Shown piece by piece: positions 8,974 to 18,015 of a DNA stretch of 64,000 bases (position 1 is the stretch's first letter; each line of letters begins with the position of its first letter). Below the pieces are notes generated by a model. The model saw only the letters and a program-made list of their open reading frames with translations, did no database searches and was not told where the DNA came from. The position numbers and the translations under genes were made by a program. The DNA is taken from assembly GCF_036985505.1 (NCBI RefSeq), contig NZ_BTGQ01000001.1:372001-436000 (forward strand), read 5' to 3'. This DNA comes from Croceitalea sp947503285 (GTDB lineage Bacteria > Bacteroidota > Bacteroidia > Flavobacteriales > Flavobacteriaceae).

Positions 8974-10890
8974 ATGAGTAAAATAATCGGAATTGATTTA
9001 GGGACAACCAACTCTTGCGTTTCCGTCATGGAAGGTAATGAGCCAGTGGTAATACCGAATGCTGAAGGAAAGCGAACGACTCCTTCCGTAATTGCATTTG
9101 TAGAAGGTGGAGAAATAAAAGTGGGTGATCCTGCAAAACGACAGGCAGTGACCAATCCACATAAAACCATTTATTCCATAAAAAGGTTTATGGGAAACAA
9201 ATTCTCAGAATCTTCAAAAGAGGCAAATAGGGTTCCTTATAAAGTGGTTAAGGGTGACAATGATACACCAAGGGTCGATATTGATGGCCGTATGTATTCC
9301 CCACAAGAATTGTCGGCAATGATCCTTCAGAAAATGAAGAAAACCGCAGAAGACTATTTGGGTCAAGATGTGAGTAGGGCAGTGGTTACCGTACCGGCTT
9401 ACTTCAACGATTCGCAACGGCAGGCAACCAAAGAAGCAGGTGAGATTGCAGGTTTGACCGTAGAACGGATTATCAACGAACCGACTGCCGCCTCTTTGGC
9501 TTATGGATTGGATAAAAAAGATACCGATCAAAAAATCGTTGTTTTTGACTTTGGTGGTGGTACACATGATGTATCTATCTTAGAGTTGGGTGACGGTGTT
9601 TTTGAAGTATTGGCCACAGATGGTGATACACATCTTGGTGGTGATGATGTAGACCAAAAAATCATTGATTGGTTGGCTGAGGAATTCAAGAAAGACGAGA
9701 GTATGGATCTGCGTGACGATGCCATGGCCCTACAGCGTTTGCGTGAGGCTGCTGAAAAAGCAAAAATAGAATTATCGTCTTCTGCACAGACAGAAATCAA
9801 TTTACCTTACGTAACTGCTACTGCATCAGGACCTAAACACTTGGTGCGTACATTGACTCGTTCAAAGTTTGAGCAATTGATTTCTGATTTGGTGGCACGA
9901 ACCATAGAACCATGCGAAACCGCTTTGAAATCTGCGGGACTTTCGAAAAGTGATATCGATGAGATCATATTGGTAGGTGGCTCTACAAGAATACCTGCTG
10001 TACAAGAAGCCGTTGAGAAATTCTTCGGGAAAAAACCTTCTAAAGGGGTAAATCCTGATGAAGTAGTAGCCATTGGTGCTGCAATCCAAGGTGGTGTGTT
10101 GACCGGTGATGTCAAAGATGTATTATTGTTGGATGTAACACCACTTTCACTTGGTATTGAAACCATGGGTAGTGTTGCGACAAAATTGATTGAAGCGAAT
10201 ACTACGATTCCTACCAAGAAATCGCAAGTATTTTCAACGGCAGCTGATAATCAACCCTCGGTTGAGATTCACGTTTTGCAAGGTGAACGCCCAATGGCCG
10301 CTGATAACAAAACGATAGGTAGATTCCATTTAGATGGAATTCCACCTGCGCCAAGAGGTACACCTCAAATTGAAGTGACCTTTGACATTGATGCCAATGG
10401 TATTATTAAGGTATCGGCAACGGATAAGGCTACTGGTAAATCGCAAGATATCCGTATTGAGGCTTCATCTGGATTGACTGAAGAAGAAATACAGAAGATG
10501 AAGGCTGAGGCTGAGGCCAATGCTGAAGCGGATAAACAAGCTAAAGAAACTGCCGATAAATTAAATGAGGCAGATGGAATGATCTTTCAGACAGAAAAGC
10601 AATTGAAAGAATTTGGGGATAAATTATCGGATGATAAGAAAAAACCAATTGAAGATGCTTTGGAAGAGCTGAAGAAAGCTTATGAAACGAAAGATTTGGC
10701 CGTTATCACTCCTGCTTTAGATAAAATCAATGAAGCATGGAAGGTGGCTTCTGAAGAAATGTATAAGGCCCAAGCTGAGGCACAACAGGCTGGGGGAGAC
10801 CCAACAGCAAGTGCTGGTGCTGATGGTGCTGGTAATGGAGCTACCGAAGGCGATAACGTTGAAGATGTAGATTTCGAAGAAGTGAAGTAA
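8974..10890 (+). CDS. dnaK: molecular chaperone DnaK (Hsp70)
   Basis: ATP-driven cytoplasmic folding chaperone, 638 residues, full length. The ATPase domain has the phosphate-1 loop GIDLGTTNSCVSVMEG, the NEPTAASLAYGLDKK segment and a phosphate-2 loop reading FGGGTHDVSIL (His where most DnaK have Phe, a variant I associate with flavobacteria). The interdomain linker DVLLLDVTPLSLGIETMG and the substrate domain follow, then an Ala/Gly-rich tail ending EDVDFEEVK. ATG at 8974 gives MSKIIGIDLG. No dnaJ or grpE adjoins it. A strong hairpin terminator follows. Confidence 0.98.
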   Translation: MSKIIGIDLGTTNSCVSVMEGNEPVVIPNAEGKRTTPSVIAFVEGGEIKVGDPAKRQAVTNPHKTIYSIKRFMGNKFSESSKEANRVPYKVVKGDNDTPRVDIDGRMYSPQELSAMILQKMKKTAEDYLGQDVSRAVVTVPAYFNDSQRQATKEAGEIAGLTVERIINEPTAASLAYGLDKKDTDQKIVVFDFGGGTHDVSILELGDGVFEVLATDGDTHLGGDDVDQKIIDWLAEEFKKDESMDLRDDAMALQRLREAAEKAKIELSSSAQTEINLPYVTATASGPKHLVRTLTRSKFEQLISDLVARTIEPCETALKSAGLSKSDIDEIILVGGSTRIPAVQEAVEKFFGKKPSKGVNPDEVVAIGAAIQGGVLTGDVKDVLLLDVTPLSLGIETMGSVATKLIEANTTIPTKKSQVFSTAADNQPSVEIHVLQGERPMAADNKTIGRFHLDGIPPAPRGTPQIEVTFDIDANGIIKVSATDKATGKSQDIRIEASSGLTEEEIQKMKAEAEANAEADKQAKETADKLNEADGMIFQTEKQLKEFGDKLSDDKKKPIEDALEELKKAYETKDLAVITPALDKINEAWKVASEEMYKAQAEAQQAGGDPTASAGADGAGNGATEGDNVEDVDFEEVK

Positions 10891-10951
10891 TCTTGTAACA
10901 ACGACTGTCGTTGTGTACTAGTAACTTGATAATAAATCATTAATAAAAAAA

Positions 10952-10981
10952 GCCCTGATGTATTTCATCAGGGCTTTTTTG
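10952..10981 (+). terminator. bidirectional intrinsic terminator between dnaK and the GH65 gene
   Basis: Perfect 9-bp stem GCCCTGATG / CATCAGGGC with a 5-nt loop (TATTT), flanked by seven A on the left and seven T on the right. It can stop transcription of dnaK rightwards and of the convergent GH65 gene leftwards. Confidence 0.93.
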
Positions 10982-11081
10982 TTACCAATTGTAGAAAACC
11001 ATATGAAGTGCAAAAGTTGGTCACAAAACCTTGAAAACAAACAGAAACACTGTAGTATTACTTTGAATTAGGGTATTATAG

Positions 11082-13388
11082 TTACCCTTTTAAAGATTCT
11101 CCAGGCCTAAGTGCTTGTGTTTGGTTAGGTAGTGTCACCGTAATGTTTTGCCCATTATCGTCATCACTGGTTACCATGATGGAATTTTTTGCAATGCTAA
11201 TATGTAACAAACACTGTTTGACCAATAGTTTGAATTCTAAACCGTCCCAAGATTGGGGTAGGGCAGGATTGAACTTTACGCCATTATCGGTAACCTCAAA
11301 TCCGGCAAAGCCCTTAACGATAATCAACCATACACCCCCCGCAGCCGCAGTATGTATGCCCCCCAAAAAAGAACCTCCACTCATTACCTTTTTACTGGCA
11401 TTATATAAATCTATAGTAGAAGACTCCATAAAGTATCGATACGCTTCTTCATGATGGTTGGCCTTACAGGCTACCAAGGCATGTACGCTAGGGCTTAGTG
11501 AAGAACCATGTTCCGTTCTTGGTTCATAGTGGTCATAATTTGCGGTAAGCACATCATTCGTAAAACCGTCTAACAGCGCGAGTAATTGTATTACATCGGC
11601 CTGTTTTAAAACTTGGGTATTTACGGCAATTCCGTTAGGCCAACCCCAGTATTCTCCTGGATCTATCAACCTTTTACGTAACTCGGCCGGACTAATGTCC
11701 TCTAATTTAAAATAGCCGTCAAACTGTTCAATGACTTTTGTTTCTGAATCTGGTTGTGGAAGGTAGATGAGTTCAGCGATTTCTTTCCAATTGGCAAGGG
11801 CAGTTTCATTGATTCCCATCGACTCCAGTATAGCGGATAGACGCTCTTGATCATCCTTTTTCATGGTATCAAAGACCCAACAGGCCTTTTCCATGGCATA
11901 CTTTGTCAAATAATTGGTGTAAGCATTATTGTCTACATTTTCATGGTACTCATCGGGGCCCAATAAGCGAATGAGCTCAAATCGATTTTTATCCTTTTTA
12001 AAATGTACCCTGGAAACTAAAAATTGGGCTACTTCAAAAATGACCTCCGCGCCATACTGCAACATAAAGTCCCAGTTAAGTGTAGCTTCGTAATACGACC
12101 AGATACCGTATACTACATCTGGAGAAATATGGATTTGCCAACAGTTGAAATGATTGCGGATCCTTCTTCCTGTTAGCACATCGGTAAAAAAGTAATCTGG
12201 AAACAATTCGTCGCCGGTCTTTCCACTGGTCCATGCATAAAAAGCACCATAATACCCTAGTCTTTTCGCTTTTCGCTTTGCTCCGGGCAGGGTATCATGG
12301 CGATAAGTAACCAGGTTTTTTGCAATTTCAGGATGCGTGTAGTTATACATGGGTAAGTTAAAGGTCTCTTGATCCCAAAAAGCGGCCCCTTGGTATACCT
12401 GACATGAAAGTCCACGTGCGCCTATTGGCAGGTTGTCGTGGGTCGGTGTGGCAATATAGGCCTGATAAATATTGAACCGTGCCAATACTTGCGCCTCAAG
12501 GTTACCTAAAATCTTGATATCTGAGCGTTCCCAAAAACGCTTCCAATGGTCTTGGTGGTCTTCTTTTAAATTCTCATATCCTAGTTTTAACCCTTCTTCT
12601 ACCTCAGCAAAGGCTGTTTTTATGGGATTTTCTATCTCATTACTATGGGTAATGGACACCACTTTCTGAAGCGTGATTTCATCGCCAGCTTCTAGCTTGA
12701 ATTCCAATTCCCGCAGTAAGCATTTATCCTCTTTTCGAATTTTCGAGCTTTCAGGTTTTACACCCGAGAGCGCTATTCCTTCGACAACAGCAATTTCGGT
12801 ATTCAATTCACTAGTATGAAGTTCTAGGCCTATAAGGTCATGTTCTTGTAACGACTTATAAGATTGGAAATGCTCTCCATTTATGCTCCAGACCGCGCCG
12901 TCAATACCGGTAACCAGTCGGTAATTGCCCTTCTCTTGGGCCTTGAAGCAATAGTTCATTACGAGTAGGTGGTGGTTTGCATGACTCGAAAACTTTTCAA
13001 CTTCGAGAACTACAGATTCCCCTTTGGTATGTTGCCAGGTCATTTTTCGTTGATTGAGACCTTGGTACATGTCTAGGGCCCGAAAATAATTTGAAATTTG
13101 ACCGTCAAAAGCGGATACCATTCGTCCGTCAACAAATAGTTGGGTAAATAATCCGTTGGGTACGTTACAAAGCTCGCTCCACCTGCTGCCCTCGGCTTGA
13201 TCCCAAGTATCCGTGACTACACAAGCTACAAATTCTTTGGCACCCCATTCTTCAAAAGTACCTCGGTAACCCATATACCCATTACCTATCATAAAGTTGC
13301 TACCTGTAGTAACCAACTGCTCTGGGTCAAATGAGTTTTCAATTATTTCCCAGCCTGTTGCAGTACGAAGATTGTTTTGAAGGTTCAT
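11082..13388 (-). CDS. glycoside hydrolase family 65 protein (probable disaccharide phosphorylase)
   Basis: 768 residues without signal peptide, so cytoplasmic. GH65 enzymes reversibly phosphorolyse alpha-glucosides (maltose, trehalose, kojibiose, nigerose) to beta-glucose 1-phosphate. Visible are the N-terminal beta-sandwich, the sugar-binding FWDQETFNLPMY segment (about 335), the general acid Glu in GPDEYHENVDNN (about 480) and the phosphate-loop type EHGSSLSPSVHA (about 625). The loop argues for a phosphorylase rather than the hydrolases of the family; substrate cannot be fixed. No beta-phosphoglucomutase, SusCD pair or maltose transporter is nearby. Confidence 0.88.
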   Translation of the reverse strand: MNLQNNLRTATGWEIIENSFDPEQLVTTGSNFMIGNGYMGYRGTFEEWGAKEFVACVVTDTWDQAEGSRWSELCNVPNGLFTQLFVDGRMVSAFDGQISNYFRALDMYQGLNQRKMTWQHTKGESVVLEVEKFSSHANHHLLVMNYCFKAQEKGNYRLVTGIDGAVWSINGEHFQSYKSLQEHDLIGLELHTSELNTEIAVVEGIALSGVKPESSKIRKEDKCLLRELEFKLEAGDEITLQKVVSITHSNEIENPIKTAFAEVEEGLKLGYENLKEDHQDHWKRFWERSDIKILGNLEAQVLARFNIYQAYIATPTHDNLPIGARGLSCQVYQGAAFWDQETFNLPMYNYTHPEIAKNLVTYRHDTLPGAKRKAKRLGYYGAFYAWTSGKTGDELFPDYFFTDVLTGRRIRNHFNCWQIHISPDVVYGIWSYYEATLNWDFMLQYGAEVIFEVAQFLVSRVHFKKDKNRFELIRLLGPDEYHENVDNNAYTNYLTKYAMEKACWVFDTMKKDDQERLSAILESMGINETALANWKEIAELIYLPQPDSETKVIEQFDGYFKLEDISPAELRKRLIDPGEYWGWPNGIAVNTQVLKQADVIQLLALLDGFTNDVLTANYDHYEPRTEHGSSLSPSVHALVACKANHHEEAYRYFMESSTIDLYNASKKVMSGGSFLGGIHTAAAGGVWLIIVKGFAGFEVTDNGVKFNPALPQSWDGLEFKLLVKQCLLHISIAKNSIMVTSDDDNGQNITVTLPNQTQALRPGESLKG

Positions 13389-13789
13389 AGTTGATTTTCA
13401 AGAATTTATTTATAAATGAATCTCATGCATAAAAAGTGGCCAAAATAATAATAAATTATGAATGCAAATAAAAATATACGTGCTGAATAACCTGGACCCT
13501 AGACTAGTTTTTACCTTTTCATTTTGAAGCTTTTGACAAGCAAGTTACATACTTCCATAGTACAACACCCCAACTTTCGTTGCATTAAGAACAAGGCCTT
13601 GCGGCATATTGATTCAATCAAAGTGACTAAACCATTAGTTGAATTCGCTTTTTCGGGTCTTTAAAAGGGAATAGGTGTTATGTAATTAAGGTGCAAACGT
13701 AATAGAAGCGCAACCGAGATAGGGAAACTGAATTTCTCGATTGCGCTCTAAGGGCACAGAACAATAAGCCTTTCAAGTCATTTTGAGTA
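13389..13789. other. 400-bp intergenic stretch with one strong inverted repeat (13707-13747)
   Basis: No coding frame found. The only structure I can support is a 13-bp inverted repeat, AGCGCAACCGAGA (13707) and TCTCGATTGCGCT (13735), with one G-U-compatible mismatch and a 15-nt loop, about 40 bp after the response regulator stop. Neither side is T-rich, so it is a poor intrinsic terminator and more likely an RNA 3' stabilising hairpin or protein site. The part near 13389-13480 is AT-rich and presumably carries the GH65 promoter. Confidence 0.55.
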
Positions 13790-14434
13790 CTAGGCGTATT
13801 TGCGCTGGTTCGTATCAAGTAGCCTCAATTTTTCCAAGGCCTCTGATTTCGAGTTTACATTAAGTTTGAGATAAATGTTCTGAATATGAAAGTTCACGGT
13901 ACTTGTAGTCACGAATAGTTTTTCGGCAATGCTCTTATAGGTTGCACCTTGACTTAGATAATCGACAATTTGATTTTCACGCTTGGATAAAAGCATGTAC
14001 CGTTTTTTCTGAAATGTGGATATCAGTTTTTTTGCCACATCATAGCTTAAGGCAGCGCCATCTTGTTTGACGGAATTCAAGGCATGAAATAGACGTGCTC
14101 TGGTTATTGGTTTGGTCAAATAACCATTTGCCCCATTTTTAAAGGCTTTTTTAACGAGATCAAAATCACTTTTGGTACTTATCATGATGATTTTGACCGA
14201 AGCATCTTTCTTTCGCAGCTGTTCGATGCCCAGAATTCCTGAGATCCCTGGTAATGAGACCTCTGAAAGTATAATATCGGGAGTCCGTTTTCTATAGTGA
14301 AGCAGGGTTTCGCCTATAGAGTCATAAATACCGAGAAGTTCATATTCTTCTGAACCGAAAAAAAATCCTTGGTATTTAGCGTGCATGTTCTTGTCATCAT
14401 CTATTACGATGACCTTTAGTGGTAACGTTTTCAT
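13790..14434 (-). CDS. LuxR-type response regulator with atypical receiver
   Basis: 214 residues: receiver domain (about 7-125) and a LuxR/NarL helix-turn-helix (about 148-205, LSKRENQIVDYLSQGATYKSIAEKL then TTSTVNFHIQNIYLKL). The receiver keeps the acidic triad D12-D14, the switch residue S86 and K108-P109, but the phospho-acceptor is Glu58 (DIILSEVSLPG; the codon at 14261-14263 reads GAG). This may mimic a permanently phosphorylated state or mean regulation without phosphate. No histidine kinase is beside it. The PorP/PD40 pair lies upstream on the same strand, behind its own terminator. Confidence 0.92.
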   Translation of the reverse strand: MKTLPLKVIVIDDDKNMHAKYQGFFFGSEEYELLGIYDSIGETLLHYRKRTPDIILSEVSLPGISGILGIEQLRKKDASVKIIMISTKSDFDLVKKAFKNGANGYLTKPITRARLFHALNSVKQDGAALSYDVAKKLISTFQKKRYMLLSKRENQIVDYLSQGATYKSIAEKLFVTTSTVNFHIQNIYLKLNVNSKSEALEKLRLLDTNQRKYA

Positions 14435-14779
14435 AACGAGTTAGATTTGGGGTTGAAATTCTTTGAGTTTAGACATGAGAACCTCTGGGCATTACCATTT
14501 TATGTTCATGCCAAATTCCAAAGATATAGTCGAAACTATTCCATAGGGGATTTGGTAACATAAAATAGATGCTAGACCAAAAGGTAAAAAGGTTCTTCAA
14601 ATTTGTGATTCACCTAAAGGGAATCAGTTAAAAGCTAAAAGTGGAATGAAGGGGGTTTGCTTTTAAAATAATACCGATGTACGAGTACCGATTTTTTGTA
14701 GGTTTTGTGAGTTTTCATAATTCGGGGTTTTCGGGGTTTGAAAAATAGATTTGAGTTATTTTCAAGATTCAATATAAAT

Positions 14780-14800
14780 TTTTTGTTGAGTCAACAAAAA
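14780..14800. promoter_or_regulatory. 21-bp near-perfect palindrome, candidate operator
   Basis: TTTTTGTTGA-G-TCAACAAAAA: two perfect 10-bp arms around a single base. It lies about 345 bp upstream of the response regulator start and 180 bp beyond the PorP/SPOR stop. The odd symmetry and TTGTTGA core would suit a dimeric DNA-binding protein. As RNA it would lack a loop, so a terminator role is unlikely. Confidence 0.5.
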
Positions 14801-14862
14801 TAATTGTAGTTATTTTCGTCCAACGACACTCATTTTTAAAGAATCCGTAATAGACCAAACAA

Positions 14863-14890
14863 AAGGGACTGCCCATTTAGGCAGTCCCTT
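14863..14890 (-). terminator. intrinsic terminator of the PD40-PorP/SPOR operon
   Basis: Perfect 11-bp stem AAGGGACTGCC / GGCAGTCCCTT with a 6-nt loop; on the minus strand the stem is followed by TTTTGTTT. It ends the transcript coming from 17837 and 16635. Confidence 0.9.
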
Positions 14891-14979
14891 GTCAAAAGCA
14901 TTCGGCACATTATGAAACTAATGACCCTAAAAATCAACCCCGATTTCCGTTAGCTTTTGGTAATATTTTAAGCATGCAT

Positions 14980-16635
14980 CTATTCAAAGGTAATTTCAGC
15001 AGTTGCTATCGGATTGTAGACTTCCATTATCCATTTATCATCTTCGTATGCTCCGTCTAAATGATTGACGTTGGCAATTGAAGCGTCGTTTTTAGATTTG
15101 AAATCGGCCAGATAAACATAATGCAATCCATTCTCTTTGTTATAAAACTGCTTGGCATCCAAGCCTCGCTGTTGTAGGTCTTTCATAAAAGATCTGAGAT
15201 ATTTCTGATTTTTGAACACATTGGCAATTATATAATAACCTGTTTCTACGCCTAGAACATCTGACCGATTTTTTGCTTTTATCATAGAATCATCAAATAA
15301 TTCCTTTCTATAATCCGATTTAGTATCCGTACCGGTTTTTTCTTCTGAATTTGCCGCGATACCCGTTTGTGCGTATCGACTTCTCTTTATCCGCTCTTTG
15401 GGTAATGTCTGTCTTTCTTGACGCATTTCATGGCGTAAGAGCCTCACCATGGTCTCAAACCTTCTCTCGAGCATACGGTCTCTAGATCGTTCAATGGAAT
15501 CTTGGCGTAAGATCAATTCATCAATAACCAATCTGTTCTGATAGGCAATGCTATTCACGTTCTCGGGTATTATCGGTTCTTTGTTCAGTTCTTCGCGCAA
15601 TGCCAATATCTGCTCTTCGTAGTTGCGTACAATCTCATCAACACGCTCATCTTCTGAACTGGCAATATTTACATCGATCCCCAAACCACGTAGATCATCA
15701 TTAAATGAATAGCCCAAAGATAATTCATGGTTCCACCCCAGATTATCGCCTGTGGTAGTGATATTTTTTTCCATCAGATAACCAAGGGAAAGCTTTTTAC
15801 TCAAATTGAAGCCTATTCCAGACGAGAAACCATACGTATTGTCAAATGTTGTTTGTAACCAACCGAACTTTGGTAAATCCATTAAAAGTGAACCCGTGTA
15901 TAGCATTTCTTGGTTTTCATCCATACCAATCTGAACAAGCGGCATCAATCTACCGTCTTTGAAAATACCGCCTGCATGCTTGAATTTGTGCGTATACTGG
16001 ACTGTGGAATGCAAGCTTTGGGTATTGAAATTTGTAATAAGCTCGTTCGATGTTTGATTATATGAGACCAAGTCTTTGAAGTGTACACCAAAATCAAAAC
16101 TGCCCAAGGTCAAGTTCAAACCGGGTTCAATTGAAATTTTGTTTTCTTTACGGGTATCTTCGATCAAAGGGTCATTTTGACTTATGATGATTCTGTTTTT
16201 ATCCAACCCTTGACTTAAATAGCCAATATTTGCCCCAAAGGCGAGTGCACTTTTTTCACCTAGTTTGACCGCGGTCGCATAGTTGGCGTTGAAGCCAAAT
16301 TCTTGTACAACACCTGACCAGTGGCCATAGACACCAAGACCTAACGCCGTATTCTTGTCGAGTTTATTGCTAAAACCAAGAAAATAGTTTTGATTGTTAT
16401 CATCAAATGCTGAAGCCTGGTTTCTCATAAGCACGTTCAAATACGATTTATTTTCCCTTACCAAAGAATAGGTGGGGTTGATAAGAAACCGGTTAAAGAA
16501 CAATTGGTTGTGAAAAGGACTCGCAACACGAAATTGATTGTTGGATTCTTGACCGTTCAAAGCTGCTGGAACTATGGTAAGAGCAACTAATAGTAGCAGG
16601 CAAATTTTACACTTATGTAGGTTTAAATAGTTCAT
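14980..16635 (-). CDS. PorP/SprF-family outer membrane protein with C-terminal SPOR-like domain
   Basis: About 551 residues from the preferred ATG at 16633-16635 (MNYLNLHKCKICLLLL), which starts a clean signal peptide ending near LNGQE; an upstream extension to 16680 has no better start. Residues to about 320 form a PorP/SprF barrel (FNRFLINPTYSLV at the start, the family hallmark region). A coiled-coil-like, Arg/Glu-rich segment follows, then a SPOR-like domain (ETGYYIIANVFKNQKYLRSF to the end) of the kind that binds peptidoglycan. PorP/SprF proteins anchor gliding or type IX secretion products. Second gene of an operon with the PD40 gene at 16710. The SPOR fusion is unusual. Confidence 0.85.
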   Translation of the reverse strand: MNYLNLHKCKICLLLLVALTIVPAALNGQESNNQFRVASPFHNQLFFNRFLINPTYSLVRENKSYLNVLMRNQASAFDDNNQNYFLGFSNKLDKNTALGLGVYGHWSGVVQEFGFNANYATAVKLGEKSALAFGANIGYLSQGLDKNRIIISQNDPLIEDTRKENKISIEPGLNLTLGSFDFGVHFKDLVSYNQTSNELITNFNTQSLHSTVQYTHKFKHAGGIFKDGRLMPLVQIGMDENQEMLYTGSLLMDLPKFGWLQTTFDNTYGFSSGIGFNLSKKLSLGYLMEKNITTTGDNLGWNHELSLGYSFNDDLRGLGIDVNIASSEDERVDEIVRNYEEQILALREELNKEPIIPENVNSIAYQNRLVIDELILRQDSIERSRDRMLERRFETMVRLLRHEMRQERQTLPKERIKRSRYAQTGIAANSEEKTGTDTKSDYRKELFDDSMIKAKNRSDVLGVETGYYIIANVFKNQKYLRSFMKDLQQRGLDAKQFYNKENGLHYVYLADFKSKNDASIANVNHLDGAYEDDKWIMEVYNPIATAEITFE

Positions 16636-16709
16636 CTTTTCGGGGTTTTGGGGATTTGTAATCTTTTTAATCGATATCAAGTAGTTTGATAGTGGAAAAG
16701 AGATCGGTA

Positions 16710-17837
16710 TTAATTCTCAAACAAGGTGCTAGAGTAGTCCGTCTCACTATTGTCATTCAATAACTTGAATAGCTGCGCTTCATCCTTGGTCTCCTTATCA
16801 TTACCATTACCTCTGATATAGCTTACCGCAACTTGACTTAACTGATTCTTTTTTCCTCGGTTGGTCATGACATAACCCATACCTTTTTCAGGTATAAGGG
16901 CCAGTGAAAAGTCATCTTTATCACTGTTGATCGAACTTCCTAAGTTTATGGATTCACCAAGCCTTTTCTTAGACATTTGAACTGCAAATAAATCTAACCC
17001 ACCATAACCTTTTCGACCATCGGAAGCATATAGAAGTAAGGAATCATCCGCTAGGGTAGGGTAAAGGTCGTTCTTTTTGGTATTTACCTTCGGGCCAAGG
17101 TTTTTGGCAATACCTACACCACCATTTGACTTGATTTCAGAGACATAAATATCATACTTACCATAAGAGCCGGGCATGTTTGATGCAAAAAACAAACGTT
17201 TACCATCAGCTGAAACGGTAGGGTGTTTTGCAGAGTAATACTTTGGACAAACTGCGACCCTTTGGATATTTTTCCATTTTCCATTTACTTTCTCGGCCTT
17301 GTAGATTTCATGTACGACCTCTTTTTTTGAAAAAATACCATATTCCGGTTTTTTCTTTACAGCCTGACTGAAAAATGCCACTTTTCCGTCTTTTGTCATG
17401 CTCATTGAGGGTGTAAAGGTCTTTTTGGAATCTTGCGCCAGTTTTCCTGAAGCACCATTTTCATTTTCTAAAGTATAATCTGCCTTAATGGAAGCTTTCC
17501 AGTCTTTAGCATTGGTTTTAACAGGGCTTTGGGCATTCAAACTGTTCATTGCAAAATCATAGCGTTCTTGGTAGCTATCACTAATGGTTTCTTTGTCTAC
17601 CGCGTTGAAGAGTTTTTCATACCAGAATGCGGCAGCGTCGTAATTTTCGGTTAGAAAATTGACATTGCCCAAGTCTTGAAATATTTCAACTTCTGTATAA
17701 CCAAGTTGTAATAGTTCGAGATAGTCATCAATTCTTTTGTTTGTTTCGTTATCATTTTTTACCTGTGCATTTACATTGGTACTAATGATAAACGTAAAGC
17801 AGACAAAAGACATCTTGTAGATTAAATTACGTATCAT
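16710..17837 (-). CDS. PD40 (TolB-type propeller) envelope protein lacking an OmpA domain
   Basis: 375 residues with a signal peptide ending at NVNAQ, a short helical/TPR-like N-terminal part (VEIFQDLGNVNFLTENYDAAAFWYEKLF), then WD40-like PD40 repeats: KHPTVSADGKRLFFASNMPG, DLYPTLADDSLLLYASDGRKGYGGLDLF, DFSLALIPEKGMGYVMTNR. In the usual flavobacterial partner of PorP/SprF this propeller is followed by an OmpA peptidoglycan-binding domain; here the protein stops soon after it. The SPOR domain of the downstream PorP may replace that anchor. First gene of the operon. Confidence 0.85.
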   Translation of the reverse strand: MIRNLIYKMSFVCFTFIISTNVNAQVKNDNETNKRIDDYLELLQLGYTEVEIFQDLGNVNFLTENYDAAAFWYEKLFNAVDKETISDSYQERYDFAMNSLNAQSPVKTNAKDWKASIKADYTLENENGASGKLAQDSKKTFTPSMSMTKDGKVAFFSQAVKKKPEYGIFSKKEVVHEIYKAEKVNGKWKNIQRVAVCPKYYSAKHPTVSADGKRLFFASNMPGSYGKYDIYVSEIKSNGGVGIAKNLGPKVNTKKNDLYPTLADDSLLLYASDGRKGYGGLDLFAVQMSKKRLGESINLGSSINSDKDDFSLALIPEKGMGYVMTNRGKKNQLSQVAVSYIRGNGNDKETKDEAQLFKLLNDNSETDYSSTLFEN

Positions 17838-18015
17838 AATTCGGGATTTAGGACGTTAATACCATACAAATATCTACAAAGGTTTAGAACAAATACTTAT
17901 GAATTTTTCATAGGTTTTGCATTTTAACCTTAAAAAAATGCTCTACAACGATACTTTTTGGCAAAATAGCGAACCGACTTGTCTATATATCTGTTGAAAA
18001 AATAAGAGATTTACT

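Larger units (their letters stand above)
14435..14979. other. 545-bp intergenic stretch: no gene, a palindrome and a terminator
   Basis: AT-rich spacer between the response regulator start and the PorP/SPOR stop. I see no reading frame with protein-like composition. It contains the 21-bp palindrome at 14780 and the minus-strand terminator at 14863, annotated separately; the part close to 14435 must hold the response regulator promoter, but no convincing TTG/TAnnTTTG pair stands out. Confidence 0.6.

Noticed and set aside
9214..10217. Long open frames on the minus strand within dnaK
   Set aside because: They are antisense shadows of the highly conserved dnaK frame and have no family-like sequence.
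13707..13747. Inverted repeat as an intrinsic terminator of the response regulator gene
   Set aside because: The 15-nt loop and lack of a T-run after the stem on either strand do not fit.
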